Origin: Edaphochlamys debaryana
Taxonomy: Eukaryota; Chlorophyta; Chlorophyceae; Chlamydomonadales
NCBI GenBank assembly: GCA_016858145.1
Contig: JAEHOE010000100.1
Location: forward strand, 248,001-312,000
Reading direction: 5' to 3'
DNA: 64,000 nucleotides
Positions 32,530-46,689 of the stretch are shown here, one piece after another. The notes beneath the pieces were generated by a model. It made no database searches. It had not been told where the DNA came from and saw only the letters and a program-made list of their open reading frames with translations. Position 1 is the first letter of the stretch. Every line of letters starts with the position of its first letter. Made by a program: the position numbers and the translations under genes.

Positions 32530-35500
32530 GTGATTGCCGTTCTTGCTAGTCCAACCTCTCTATCACGCGTCTGCGGCTCACCGCTTCGTGCGCGCGCGCC
32601 CGTCCAGCTTTAGCGTCTCAGCCCAGTGCGAAAATCAACTGGTGATACACGCTGATATGTACCCGTATGTATGCAAGCCTCAACCAGAGCGCTCGCTCTG
32701 ATGCCTCCCAGGGCAAACGCCTTCGCGCCATCGCAGCCACACACACGCGACGCCTCGTCCGTCGCTGCCCGTAATAGCTGAAGGATCTATCTACTGCTCT
32801 GGGGCTAGATAATGGCACTCGCGCTTGCCAAGCTTGGCTGGCTTGATGGCGCTCTCGCGAGCACGCGGAGTATCGCGCGACTGCGGCAAGCAGCAGCCTG
32901 GAGGGTTGGCAAGAGACAGCGCTGCTCTGGGGTGCAACGGAGTCAGGGCGTTGGCGAAGGGCTTCGCACCCCCCGCCCCCCCAAGCCACGCCCTGGCCTT
33001 GCGCCTTGGGCCTCCCGGGTGGTGCCTCGCGGCAGCGAGCTTCCGTTAGGGGTGTGGTCCAGGTGGGTGAGGCGCGAGCGGCAGGGACACGCGCAGCTGT
33101 GTGCGGTGTGCAGCTCAGCGGCCCGGGGCATTACGCTGAAGACGGCTGAGGCCGTGGCGGGGCCAGACGCTGGGGCGCCGCGGCTCCTTGAGGAGCCTCG
33201 TGCTCTGGCCCCACGCCCGGCTCTAGCCCCACACCCGGCTCAAGGGATCACGCTCCCTCTCATCCTCGCCCAGCCGCAGCGGTCCCTGGGCCTTGCCTGC
33301 ACGCAGCGTGGGCGATGGAGCGGGCTCCCCACGCAGCTTGGGGGAGCAGAGGCAGCTTGGCTGTCTGGCCTTGACGGGACCAAGCGGCGTGGTCCGTGCA
33401 GGGCGTGCTTTGATCTGCTGTCAAGGGCGGACAAGCTGGTGGTGTACAGCCTCTGGGTGGGGGTGCAGAGGGCGTGCCTGCTGCTGGAGACGGCGGGGGC
33501 AGCCCAGCCGAGCGCGGGTACCGGGTACCGGCACACGGCAGCTTGCGCAGCGGTTCGGGACGCCACGACATGCAGCAGCGGTGGGCGCCGCCACGGGATA
33601 CTGTACTCCCAGCATAGGGATCTGGCGTCTCGTGCAGGGTCTTGTCACGGTGGTGTTGGGGTGCGGCGTCGTGCTGGCCTTCTCCTGTGCACGGCGTATG
33701 TAGACGCCTCGTAGCTTCCGGACCGCTAGTGGTGTCGCATTGTGGCGCGGCTGCGGCCTGTGATGGTGTGTCTACTGCCTTGGCGGCGGGAAGGGGGGGG
33801 CGGTTAACCTGGGTGCGCTGTGTTGCGGGGCGGTGCGGGCGGTCTGGCGCCCAGCCACGTGTGTGCAGCCCCGCCTTGCCTGCCTCCCGTCCTTGTGCGG
33901 GGGCCCTCCGTTGCGTCCTTGTGCGGGGCGCCCTCCGTTGAGCGCCGCTCTTGTGAGGGTCGTGGTACGGGAGCCGGCGTGCATGGGCAGCGACTTGTCC
34001 CCCTGTCCGGAGTGCAGGTCACGACATGACTGTACGACCGCGGTCCCGCGGTGTCGATGCTCGATGTGTGGGGCTTTCATCAGCATCACCTGGTCATAGG
34101 TTGTTGCCGTTCTTGCTAGTCCAACCTCTCTATCACGCGTCTGCGGCTCACCGCTTCGTGCGCGCGCGCCCGTCCAGCTTTAGCGTCTCAGCCCAGTGCG
34201 AAAATCAACTGGTGATACACGCTGATATGTACCCGTATGTATGCAAGCCTCAACCAGAGCGCTCGCTCTGATGCCTCCCAGGGCAAACGCCTTCGCGCCA
34301 TCGCAGCCACACACACGCGACGCCTCGTCCGTCGCTGCCCGTAATAGCTGAAGGATCTATCTACTGCTCTGGGGCTAGATAATGGCACTCGCGCTTGCCA
34401 AGCTTGGCTGGCTTGATGGCGCTCTCGCGAGCACGCGGAGTATCGCGCGACTGCGGCAAGCAGCAGCCTGGAGGGTTGGCAAGAGACAGCGCTGCTCTGG
34501 GGTGCAACGGAGTCAGGGCGTTGGCGAAGGGCTTCGCACCCCCCGCCCCCCCAAGCCACGCCCTGGCCTTGCGCCTTGGGCCTCCCGGGTGGTGCCTCGC
34601 GGCAGCGAGCTTCCGTTAGGGGTGTGGTCCAGGTGGGTGAGGCGCGAGCGGCAGGGACACGCGCAGCTGTGTGCGGTGTGCAGCTCAGCGGCCCGGGGCA
34701 TTACGCTGAAGACGGCTGAGGCCGTGGCGGGGCCAGACGCTGGGGCGCCGCGGCTCCTTGAGGAGCCTCGTGCTCTGGCCCCACGCCCGGCTCTAGCCCC
34801 ACACCCGGCTCAAGGGATCACGCTCCCTCTCATCCTCGCCCAGCCGCAGCGGTCCCTGGGCCTTGCCTGCACGCAGCGTGGGCGATGGAGCGGGCTCCCC
34901 ACGCAGCTTGGGGGAGCAGAGGCAGCTTGGCTGTCTGGCCTTGACGGGACCAAGCGGCGTGGTCCGTGCAGGGCGTGCTTTGATCTGCTGTCAAGGGCGG
35001 ACAAGCTGGTGGTGTACAGCCTCTGGGTGGGGGTGCAGAGGGCGTGCCTGCTGCTGGAGACGGCGGGGGCAGCCCAGCCGAGCGCGGGTACCGGGTACCG
35101 GCACACGGCAGCTTGCGCAGCGGTTCGGGACGCCACGACATGCAGCAGCGGTGGGCGCCGCCACGGGATACTGTACTCCCAGCATAGGGATCTGGCGTCT
35201 CGTGCAGGGTCTTGTCACGGTGGTGTTGGGGTGCGGCGTCGTGCTGGCCTTCTCCTGTGCACGGCGTATGTAGACGCCTCGTAGCTTCCGGACCGCTAGT
35301 GGTGTCGCATTGTGGCGCGGCTGCGGCCTGTGATGGTGTGTCTACTGCCTTGGCGGCGGGAAGGGGGGGCGGTTAACCTGGGTGCGCTGTGTTGCGGGGC
35401 GGTGCGGGCGGTCTGGCGCCCAGCCACGTGTGTGCAGCCCCGCCTTGCCTGCCTCCCGTCCTTGTGCGGGGGCCCTCCGTTGCGTCCTTGTGCGGGGCGC

Positions 35501-36540
35501 CCTCCGTTGAGCGCCGCTCTTGTGAGGGTCGTGGTACGGGAGCCGGCGTGCATGGGCAGCGACTTGTCCCCCTGTCCGGAGTGCAGGTCACGACATGACT
35601 GTACGACCGCGGTCCCGCGGTGTCGATGCTCGATGTGTGGGGCTTTCATCAGCATCACCTGGTCATAGGTGATTGCCGTTCTTGCTAGTCCAACCTCTCT
35701 ATCACGCGTCTGCGGCTCACCGCTTCGTGCGCGCGCGCCCGTCCAGCTTTAGCGTCTCAGCCCAGTGCGAAAATCAACTGGTGATACACGCTGATATGTA
35801 CCCGTATGTATGCAAGCCTCAACCAGAGCGCTCGCTCTGATGCCTCCCAGGGCAAACGCCTTCGCGCCATCGCAGCCACACACACGCGACGCCTCGTCCG
35901 TCGCTGCCCGTAATAGCTGAAGGATCTATCTACTGCTCTGGGGCTAGATAATGGCACTCGCGCTTGCCAAGCTTGGCTGCCTTAATGGCGCTCTCGCGAG
36001 CACGCGGAGTATCGCGCGACTGCGGCAAGCAGCAGCCTGGAGGGTTGGCAAGAGACAGCGCTGCTCTGGGGTGCAACGGAGTCAGGGCGTTGGCGAAGGG
36101 CTTCGCACCCCCCGCCCCCCCAAGCCACGCCCTGGCCTTGCGCCTTGGGCCTTCCGGGTGGTGCCTCGCGGCAGCGAGCTTCCGTTAGGGGTGTGGTCCA
36201 GGTGGGTGAGGCGCGAGCGGCAGGGACACGCGCAGCTGTGTGCGGTGTGCAGCTCAGCGGCCCGGGGCATTACGCTGAAGACGGCTGAGGCCGTGGCGGG
36301 GCCAGACGCTGGGGCGCCGCGGCTCCTTGAGGAGCCTCGTGCTCTGGCCCCACGCCTGGCTCTAGCCCCACACCCGGCTCAAGGGATCACGCTCCCTCTC
36401 ATCCTCGCCCAGCCGCAGCGGTCCCTGGGCCTTGCCTGCACGCGGCGTGGGCGGTGGAGCGGGCTCCCCACGCAGCTTGGGGGAGCAGAGGCAGCTTGGC
36501 TGTCTGGCCTTGACGGGACCAAGCGGCGTGGTCCGTGCAG

Positions 36541-36897
36541 GATGCGATGGTTACAGCAGGAACCGCCTCCAGAAGGGGAGGGGTTGAGCGAAAGCGCCAC
36601 CTACTGGGTGTGCCACCTGCACACCGACACCCACGCAACGTGACTGACTTTCGGTCGTCACACCCCGTTGCTAGGGCCGGGCCCGTAGAGCCCCCCTCAG
36701 TACTATTCCACTAATTCCGCTGTGCCTTTAATCATCGTCAATCAAGGCCAGGACGCCTGGGGGCTCCTGCACAGTCAATCTGCCACCTGAGACTCGCAGG
36801 AAAGGGTGGTCCGCCGGTATTGTCTCCCAGCCACTTGGTGGCCTGAGCGCAGCAAAAGAGTGAAGCGCTCCCCAAAACTCAGCTGACACCAACACAC
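36541..36897 (-). mobile_element. 5'-truncated retroelement insertion in a satellite unit, copy 1
   Basis: A 357-bp insert is absent from other units and flanked by the direct repeat gtccgtgcag (36531-36540 and 36898-36907), which occurs once in empty units: a clear target-site duplication of 10-11 bp. On the minus strand it codes FWGALHSFAALRPPSGWETI, PADHPFLRVSGGRLTVQEPP and GVLALIDDD, then TAA, then about 200 nt of 3' UTR ending CTGTAACCATCGCATC. A coding 3' end, 5' truncation and a TSD point to target-primed reverse transcription (LINE type). No poly(A) tail is seen. Confidence 0.75.
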
Positions 36898-39754
36898 GTC
36901 CGTGCAGGGCGTGCTTTGATCTGCTGTCAAGGGCGGACAAGCTGGTGGTGTACAGCCTCTGGGTGGGGGTGCAGAGGGCGTGCCTGCTGCTGGAGACGGC
37001 GGGGGCAGCCCAGCCGAGCGCGGGTACCGGGTACCGGCACACGGCAGCTTGCGCAGGGGTTCGGGGCGCCACGACATGCAGCAGCGGTGGGCGCCGCCAC
37101 GGGATACTGTACTCACAGCATAGGGATCTGGCGTCTCGTGCAGGGTCTTGTCACGGTGGTGTTGGGGTGCGGCGTCGTGCTGGCCTTCTCCTGTGCACGG
37201 CGTATGTAGACGCCTCGTAGCTTCCGGACCGCTAGTGGTGTCGCATTGTGGCGCGGCTGCGGCCTGTGATGGTGTGTCTACTGCCTTGGCGGCGGGAAGG
37301 GGGGGCGGTTAACCTGGGTGCGCTGTGTTGCGGGGCGGTGCGGGCGGTCTGGCGCCCAGCCACGTGTGTGCAGCCCCGCCTTGCCTGCCTCCCGTCCTTG
37401 TGCGGGGGCCCTCCGTTGCGTCCTTGTGCGGGGCGCCCTCCGTTGAGCGCCGCTCTTGTGAGGGTCGTGGTACGGGAGCCGGCGTGCATGGGCAGCGACT
37501 TGTCCCCCTGTCCGGAGTGCAGGTCACGACATGACTGTACGACCGCGGTCCCGCGGTGTCGATGCTCGATGTGTGGGGCTTTCATCAGCATCACCTGGTC
37601 ATAGGTGATTGCCGTTCTTGCTAGTCCAACCTCTCTATCACGCGTCTGCGGCTCACCGCTTCGTGCGCGCGCGCCCGTCCAGCTTTAGCGTCTCAGCCCA
37701 GTGCGAAAATCAACTGGTGATACACGCTGATATGTACCCGTATGTATGCAAGCCTCAACCAGAGCGCTCGCTCTGATGCCTCCCAGGGCAAACGCCTTCG
37801 CGCCATCGCAGCCACACACACGCGACGCCTCGTCCGTCGCTGCCCGTAATAGCTGAAGGATCTATCTACTGCTCTGGGGCTAGATAATGGCACTCGCGCT
37901 TGCCAAGCTTGGCTGCCTTAATGGCGCTCTCGCGAGCACGCGGAGTATCGCGCGACTGCGGCAAGCAGCAGCCTGGAGGGTTGGCAAGAGACAGCGCTGC
38001 TCTGGGGTGCAACGGAGTCAGGGCGTTGGCGAAGGGCTTCGCACCCCCCGCCCCCCCAAGCCACGCCCTGGCCTTGCGCCTTGGGCCTTCCGGGTGGTGC
38101 CTCGCGGCAGCGAGCTTCCGTTAGGGGTGTGGTCCAGGTGGGTGAGGCGCGAGCGGCAGGGACACGCGCAGCTGTGTGCGGTGTGCAGCTCAGCTGCCCG
38201 GGGCATTACGCTGAAGACGGCTGAGGCCGTGGCGGGGCCAGACGCTGGGGCGCCGCGGCTCCTTGAGGAGCCTCGTGCTCTGGCCCCACGCCTGGCTCTA
38301 GCCCCACACCCGGCTCAAGGGATCACGCTCCCTCTCATCCTCGCCCAGCCGCAGCGGTCCCTGGGCCTTGCCTGCACGCGGCGTGGGCGGTGGAGCGGGC
38401 TCCCCACGCAGCTTGGGGGAGCAGAGGCAGCTTGGCTGTCTGGCCTTGACGGGACCAAGCGGCGTGGTCCGTGCAGGGCGTGCTTTGATCTGCTGTCAAG
38501 GGCGGACAAGCTGGTGGTGTACAGCCTCTGGGTGGGGGTGCAGAGGGCGTGCCTGCTGCTGGAGACGGCGGGGGCAGCCCAGCCGCGCGCGGGTACCGGG
38601 TACCGGCACACGGCAGCTTGCGCAGGGGTTCGGGGCGCCACGACATGCAGCAGCGGTGGGCGCCGCCACGGGATACTGTACTCACAGCATAGGGATCTGG
38701 CGTCTCGTGCAGGGTCTTGTCGCGGTGGTGTTGGGGTGCGGCGTCGTGCTGGCCTTCTCCTGCGCACGGCGTCTCTAGACGCCTCGTAGCTTCCGGACCG
38801 CTCGTGGTGTCGCATTGTGGGATGGCTGAGGCTGGCTGCAAGGGCGACTCTGGGGACAGGCGTGTGGTTTGTGCGGCCAGTGGCGGCCTGCTGGCTTGGC
38901 GCCCCCATGGTCATCAGGGCGGTGGAGGCGTGGTGAGGCTAGGCGCGGCTGCGGCCTGTGATGGTGTGTCTGCTGCCTTGGCGGCGGGAAGGGGGGGGCG
39001 GTTAAGGAATGACGCGTTACAGGGTTGCGGCCAGCGGGCAGCCGGTTAACCTGGGTGCGCTGTGTTGCGGGGCGATGCGGGCGGTCTGGCGCCCAGCCAC
39101 GTGTGTGCAGCCCCGCCTTGCCTGCCTCCCGTCCTTGTGCGGGGGCCCTCCGTTGCGTCCTTGTGCGGGGCGCCCTCCGTTGAGCGCCGCTCTTGTGAGG
39201 GTCGTGGTACGGGAGCCGGCGTGCATGGGCAGCGACTTGTCCCCCTGTCCGGAGTGCAGGTCACGACATGACTGTACGACCGCGGTCCCGCGGTGTCGAT
39301 GCTCGATGTGTGGGGCTTTCATCAGCATCACCTGGTCATAGGTTGTTGCCGTTCTTGCTAGTCCAACCTCTCTATCACGCGTCTGCGGCTCACCGCTTCG
39401 TGCGCGCGCGCCCGTCCAGCTTTAGCGTCTCAGCCCAGTGCGAAAATCAACTGGTGATACACGCTGATATGTATGCAAGCCTCAACCAGAGCGCTCGCTC
39501 TGATGCCTCCCAGGGCAAACGCCTTCGCGCCATCGCAGCCACACACACGCGACGCCTCGTCCGTCGCTGCCCGTAATAGCTGAAGGATCTATCTACTGCT
39601 CTGGGGCTAGATAATGGCACTCGCGCTTGCCAAGCTTGGCTGGCTTGATGGCGCTCTCGCGAGCACGCGGAGTATCGCACGACTGCGGCAAGCAGCAGCC
39701 TGGAGGGTTGGCAAGAGACAGCGCTGCTCTGGGGTGCAACGGAGTCAGGGCGTT

Positions 39755-39855
39755 GGCGAAGGGCTTCGCACCCCCCGCCCCCCCAAGCCACGCCCTGGCC
39801 TTGCTGGCGAAGGGCTTCGCACCCCCCGCCCCCCCAAGCCACGCCCTGGCCTTGC
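39755..39855 (+). repeat. 51-bp internal duplication diagnostic of one satellite subtype
   Basis: The segment ggcgaagggcttcgcacccc to ctggccttgct is present twice in tandem here and in the units at 41235, 42856, 44479, 49762 and 51542 (one copy with a 1-nt loss), but once in the others. The same units also share an extra G (cttccggttagg). Confidence 0.88.
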
Positions 39856-42800
39856 ACCTTGGGCCTCCCGGGTGGTGCCTCGCGGCAGCGAGCTTCCGGT
39901 TAGGGGTGTGGTCCAGGTGGGTGAGGCGCGAGCGGCAGGGACACGCGCAGCTGTGTGCGGTGTGGAGCTCAGCGGCCGGGGGCATTACGCTGAAGATGGC
40001 TGAGGCCGTGGCGGGGCCAGACGCTGGGGTGCCGCGGCTCCTTGAGGAGCCTCGTGCTCTGGCCCCACGCCCGGCTCTAGCCCCACACCCGGCTCAAGGG
40101 ATCACGCTCCCTCTCATCCTCGCCCAGCCGCAGCGGTCCCTGGGCCTTGCCTGCACGCGGCGTGGGCGGTGGAGCGGGCTCCCCACGCAGCTTGGGGGAG
40201 CAGAGGCAGCTTGGCTGTCTGGCCTTGACGGGACCAAGCGGCGTGGTCCGTGCAGGGCGTGCTTTGATCTGCTGTCAAGGGCGGACAAGCTGGTGGTGTA
40301 CAGCCTCTGGGTGGGGGTGCAGAGGGCGTGCCTGCTGCTGGAGACGGCGGGGGCAGCCCAGCCGAGCGCGGGTACCGGGTACCGGCACACGGCAGCTTGC
40401 GCAGCGGTTCGGGACGCCACGACATGCAGCAGCGGTGGGCGCCGCCACGGGATACTGTACTCCCAGCATAGGGATCTGGCGTCTCGTGCAGGGTCTTGTC
40501 ACGGTGGTGTTGGGGTGCGGCGTCGTGCTGGCCTTCTCCTGTGCACGGCGTATGTAGACGCCTCGTAGCTTCCGGACCGCTAGTGGTGTCGCATTGTGGC
40601 GCGGCTGCGGCCTGTGATGGTGTGTCTACTGCCTTGGCGGCGGGAAGGGGGGGCGGTTAACCTGGGTGCGCTGTGTTGCGGGGCGGTGCGGGCGGTCTGG
40701 CGCCCAGCCACGTGTGTGCAGCCCCGCCTTGCCTGCCTCCCGTCCTTGTGCGGGGGCCCTCCGTTGCGTCCTTGTGCGGGGCGCCCTCCGTTGAGCGCCG
40801 CTCTTGTGAGGGTCGTGGTACGGGAGCCGGCGTGCATGGGCAGCGACTTGTCCCCCTGTCCGGAGTGCAGGTCACGACATGACTGTACGACCGCGGTCCC
40901 GCGGTGTCGATGCTCGATGTGTGGGGCTTTCATCAGCATCACCTGGTCATAGGTTGTTGCCGTTCTTGCTAGTCCAACCTCTCTATCACGCGTCTGCGGC
41001 TCACCGCTTCGTGCGCGCGCGCCCGTCCAGCTTTAGCGTCTCAGCCCAGTGCGAAAATCAACTGGTGATACACGCTGATATGTACCCGTATGTATGCAAG
41101 CCTCAACCAGAGCGCTCGCTCTGATGCCTCCCAGGGCAAACGCCTTCGCGCCATCGCAGCCACACACACGCGACGCCTCGTCCGTCGCTGCCCGTAATAG
41201 CTGAAGGATCTATCTACTGCTCTGGGGCTAGATAATGGCACTCGCGCTTGCCAAGCTTGGCTGGCTTGATGGCGCTCTCGCGAGCACGCGGAGTATCGCA
41301 CGACTGCGGCAAGCAGCAGCCTGGAGGGTTGGCAAGAGACAGCGCTGCTCTGGGGTGCAACGGAGTCAGGGCGTTGGCGAAGGGCTTCGCACCCCCCGCC
41401 CCCCCAAGCCACGCCCTGGCCTTGCTGGCGAAGGGCTTCGCACCCCCCGCCCCCCCAAGCCACGCCCTGGCCTTGCGCCTTGGGCCTCCCGGGTGGTGCC
41501 TCGCGGCAGCGAGCTTCCGGTTAGGGGTGTGGTCCAGGTGGGTGAGGCGCGAGCGGCAGGGACACGCGCAGCTGTGTGCGGTGTGGAGCTCAGCGGCCGG
41601 GGGCATTACGCTGAAGATGGCTGAGGCCGTGGCGGGGCCAGACGCTGGGGTGCCGCGGCTCCTTGAGGAGCCTCGTGCTCTGGCCCCACGCCCGGCTCTA
41701 GCCCCACACCCGGCTCAAGGGATCACGCTCCCTCTCATCCTCGCCCAGCCGCAGCGGTCCCTGGGCCTTGCCTGCACGCGGCGTGGGCGGTGGAGCGGGC
41801 TCCCCACGCAGCTTGGGGGAGCAGAGGCAGCTTGGCTGTCTGGCCTTGACGGGACCAAGCGGCGTGGTCCGTGCAGGGCGTGCTTTGATCTGCTGTCAAG
41901 GGCGGACAAGCTGGTGGTGTACAGCCTCTGGGTGGGGGTGCAGAGGGCGTGCCTGCTGCTGGAGACGGCGGGGGCAGCCCAGCCGAGCGCGGGTACCGGG
42001 TACCGGCACACGGCAGCTTGCGCAGCGGTTCGGGACGCCACGACATGCAGCAGCGGTGGGCGCCGCCACGGGATACTGTACTCCCAGCATAGGGATCTGG
42101 CGTCTCGTGCAGGGTCTTGTCACGGTGGTGTTGGGGTGCGGCGTCGTGCTGGCCTTCTCCTGTGCACGGCGTATGTAGACGCCTCGTAGCTTCCGGACCG
42201 CTAGTGGTGTCGCATTGTGGCGCGGCTGCGGCCTGTGATGGTGTGTCTACTGCCTTGGCGGCGGGAAGGGGGGGCGGTTAACCTGGGTGCGCTGTGTTGC
42301 GGGGCGGTGCGGGCGGTCTGGCGCCCAGCCACGTGTGTGCAGCCCCGCCTTGCCTGCCTCCCGTCCTTGTGCGGGGGCCCTCCGTTGCGTCCTTGTGCGG
42401 GGCGCCCTCCGTTGAGCGCCGCTCTTGTGAGGGTCGTGGTACGGGAGCCGGCGTGCATGGGCAGCGACTTGTCCCCCTGTCCGGAGTGCAGGTCACGACA
42501 TGACTGTACGACCGCGGTCCCGCGGTGTCGATGCTCGATGTGTGGGGCTTTCATCAGCATCACCTGGTCATAGGTTGTTGCCGTTCTTGCTAGTCCAACC
42601 TCTCTATCACGCGTCTGCGGCTCACCGCTTCGTGCGCGCGCGCCCGTCCAGCTTTAGCGTCTCAGCCCAGTGCGAAAATCAACTGGTGATACACGCTGAT
42701 ATGTACCCGTATGTATGCAAGCCTCAACCAGAGCGCTCGCTCTGATGCCTCCCAGGGCAAACGCCTTCGCGCCATCGCAGCCACACACACGCGACGCCTC

Positions 42801-45800
42801 GTCCGTCGCTGCCCGTAATAGCTGAAGGATCTATCTACTGCTCTGGGGCTAGATAATGGCACTCGCGCTTGCCAAGCTTGGCTGGCTTGATGGCGCTCTC
42901 GTGAGCACGCGGAGTATCGCACGACTGCGGCAAGCAGCAGCCTGGAGGGTTGGCAAGAGACAGCGCTGCTCTGGGGTGCAACGGAGTCAGGGCGTTGGCG
43001 AAGGGCTTCGCACCCCCCGCCCCCCCAAGCCACGCCCTGGCCTTGCTGGCGAAGGGCTTCGCACCCCCCGCCCCCCCAAGCCACGCCCTGGCCTTGCGCC
43101 TTGGGCCTCCCGGGTGGTGCCTCGCGGCAGCGAGCTTCCGGTTAGGGGTGTGGTCCAGGTGGGTGAGGCGCGAGCGGCAGGGACACGCGCAGCTGTGTGC
43201 GGTGTGGAGCTCAGCGGCCGGGGGCATTACGCTGAAGATGGCTGAGGCCGTGGCGGGGCCAGACGCTGGGGTGCCGCGGCTCCTTGAGGAGCCTCGTGCT
43301 CTGGCCCCACGCCCGGCTCTAGCCCCACACCCGGCTCAAGGGATCACGCTCCCTCTCATCCTCGCCCAGCCGCAGCGGTCCCTGGGCCTTGCCTGCACGC
43401 GGCGTGGGCGGTGGAGCGGGCTCCCCACGCAGCTTGGGGGAGCAGAGGCAGCTTGGCTGTCTGGCCTTGACGGGACCAAGCGGCGTGGTCCGTGCAGGGC
43501 GTGCTTTGATCTGCTGTCAAGGGCGGACAAGCTGGTGGTGTACAGCCTCTGGGTGGGGGTGCAGAGGGCGTGCCTGCTGCTGGAGACGGCGGGGGGCAGC
43601 CCAGCCGAGCGCGGGTACCGGGTACCGGCACACGGCAGCTTGCGCAGCGGTTCGGGACGCCACGACATGCAGCAGCGGTGGGCGCCGCCACGGGATACTG
43701 TACTCCCAGCATAGGGATCTGGCGTCTCGTGCAGGGTCTTGTCACGGTGGTGTTGGGGTGCGGCGTCGTGCTGGCCTTCTCCTGTGCACGGCGTATGTAG
43801 ACGCCTCGTAGCTTCCGGACCGCTAGTGGTGTCGCATTGTGGCGCGGCTGCGGCCTGTGATGGTGTGTCTACTGCCTTGGCGGCGGGAAGGGGGGGCGGT
43901 TAAACCTGGGTGCGCTGTGTTGCGGGGCGGTGCGGGCGGTCTGGCGCCCAGCCACGTGTGTGCAGCCCCGCCTTGCCTGCCTCCCGTCCTTGTGCGGGGG
44001 CCCTCCGTTGCGTCCTTGTGCGGGGCGCCCTCCGTTGAGCGCCGCTCTTGTGAGGGTCGTGGTACGGGAGCCGGCGTGCATGGGCAGCGACTTGTCCCCC
44101 TGTCCGGAGTGCAGGTCACGACATGACTGTACGACCGCGGTCCCGCGGTGTCGATGCTCGATGTGTGGGGCTTTCATCAGCATCACCTGGTCATAGGTTG
44201 TTGCCGTTCTTGCTAGTCCAACCTCTCTATCACGCGTCTGCGGCTCACCGCTTCGTGCGCGCGCGCCCGTCCAGCTTTAGCGTCTCAGCCCAGTGCGAAA
44301 ATCAACTGGTGATACACGCTGATATGTACCCGTATGTATGCAAGCCTCAACCAGAGCGCTCGCTCTGATGCCTCCCAGGGCAAACGCCTTCGCGCCATCG
44401 CAGCCACACACACGCGACGCCTCGTCCGTCGCTGCCCGTAATAGCTGAAGGATCTATCTACTGCTCTGGGGCTAGATAATGGCACTCGCGCTTGCCAAGC
44501 TTGGCTGGCTTGATGGCGCTCTCGCGAGCACGCGGAGTATCGCACGACTGCGGCAAGCAGCAGCCTGGAGGGTTGGCAAGAGACAGCGCTGCTCTGGGGT
44601 GCAACGGAGTCAGGGCGTTGGCGAAGGGCTTCGCACCCCCCGCCCCCCCAAGCCACGCCCTGGCCTTGCTGGCGAAGGGCTTCGCACCCCCCGCCCCCCC
44701 AAGCCACGCCCTGGCCTTGCGCCTTGGGCCTCCCGGGTGGTGCCTCGCGGCAGCGAGCTTCCGGTTAGGGGTGTGGTCCAGGTGGGTGAGGCGCGAGCGG
44801 CAGGGACACGCGCAGCTGTGTGCGGTGTGGAGCTCAGCGGCCGGGGGCATTACGCTGAAGATGGCTGAGGCCGTGGCGGGGCCAGACGCTGGGGTGCCGC
44901 GGCTCCTTGAGGAGCCTCGTGCTCTGGCCCCACGCCCGGCTCTAGCCCCACACCCGGCTCAAGGGATCACGCTCCCTCTCATCCTCGCCCAGCCGCAGCG
45001 GTCCCTGGGCCTTGCCTGCACGCAGCGTGGGCGATGGAGCGGGCTCCCCACGCAGCTTGGGGGAGCAGAGGCAGCTTGGCTGTCTGGCCTTGACGGGACC
45101 AAGCGGCGTGGTCCGTGCAGGGCGTGCTTTGATCTGCTGTCAAGGGCGGACAAGCTGGTGGTGTACAGCCTCTGGGTGGGGGTGCAGAGGGCGTGCCTGC
45201 TGCTGGAGACGGCGGGGGCAGCCCAGCCGAGCGCGGGTACCGGGTACCGGCACACGGCAGCTTGCGCAGCGGTTCGGGACGCCACGACATGCAGCAGCGG
45301 TGGGCGCCGCCACGGGATACTGTACTCCCAGCATAGGGATCTGGCGTCTCGTGCAGGGTCTTGTCACGGTGGTGTTGGGGTGCGGCGTCGTGCTGGCCTT
45401 CTCCTGTGCACGGCGTATGTAGACGCCTCGTAGCTTCCGGACCGCTAGTGGTGTCGCATTGTGGCGCGGCTGCGGCCTGTGATGGTGTGTCTACTGCCTT
45501 GGCGGCGGGAAGGGGGGGCGGTTAACCTGGGTGCGCTGTGTTGCGGGGCGGTGCGGGCGGTCTGGCGCCCAGCCACGTGTGTGCAGCCCCGCCTTGCCTG
45601 CCTCCCGTCCTTGTGCGGGGGCCCTCCGTTGCGTCCTTGTGCGGGGCGCCCTCCGTTGAGCGCCGCTCTTGTGAGGGTCGTGGTACGGGAGCCGGCGTGC
45701 ATGGGCAGCGACTTGTCCCCCTGTCCGGAGTGCAGGTCACGACATGACTGTACGACCGCGGTCCCGCGGTGTCGATGCTCGATGTGTGGGGCTTTCATCA

Positions 45801-46689
45801 GCATCACCTGGTCATAGGTTGTTGCCGTTCTTGCTAGTCCAACCTCTCTATCACGCGTCTGCGGCTCACCGCTTCGTGCGCGCGCGCCCGTCCAGCTTTA
45901 GCGTCTCAGCCCAGTGCGAAAATCAACTGGTGATACACGCTGATATGTACCCGTATGTATGCAAGCCTCAACCAGAGCGCTCGCTCTGATGCCTCCCAGG
46001 GCAAACGCCTTCGCGCCATCGCAGCCACACACACGCGACGCCTCGTCCGTCGCTGCCCGTAATAGCTGAAGGATCTATCTACTGCTCTGGGGCTAGATAA
46101 TGGCACTCGCGCTTGCCAAGCTTGGCTGCCTTAATGGCGCTCTCGCGAGCACGCGGAGTATCGCGCGACTGCGGCAAGCAGCAGCCTGGAGGGTTGGCAA
46201 GAGACAGCGCTGCTCTGGGGTGCAACGGAGTCAGGGCGTTGGCGAAGGGCTTCGCACCCCCCGCCCCCCCAAGCCACGCCCTTGCCTTGCGCCTTGGGCC
46301 TTCCGGGTGGTGCCTCGCGGCAGCGAGCTTCCGTTAGGGGTGTGGTCCAGGTGGGTGAGGCGCGAGCGGCAGGGACACGCGCAGCTGTGTGCGGTGTGCA
46401 GCTCAGCTGCCCGGGGCATTACGCTGAAGACGGCTGAGGCCGTGGCGGGGCCAGACGCTGGGGCGCCGCGGCTCCTTGAGGAGCCTCGTGCTCTGGCCCC
46501 ACGCCCGGCTCTAGCCCCACACCCGGCTCAAGGGATCACGCTCCCTCTCATCCTCGCCCAGCCGCAGCGGTCCCTGGGCCTTGCCTGCACGCGGCGTGGG
46601 CGGTGGAGCGGGCTCCCCACGCAGCTTGGGGGAGCAGAGGCAGCTTGGCTGTCTGGCCTTGACGGGACCAAGCGGCGTGGTCCGTGCAG

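Noticed and set aside
32812..33714. 300-codon frame (MALALAKLG...) as a tandem gene family
   Set aside because: Single-base indels shift the frame in many units (extra G after cttccg in the 39614-type units, losses near 47170 and 55310, several in the 53166 unit). Overlapping frames are equally open, and no known domain is visible.
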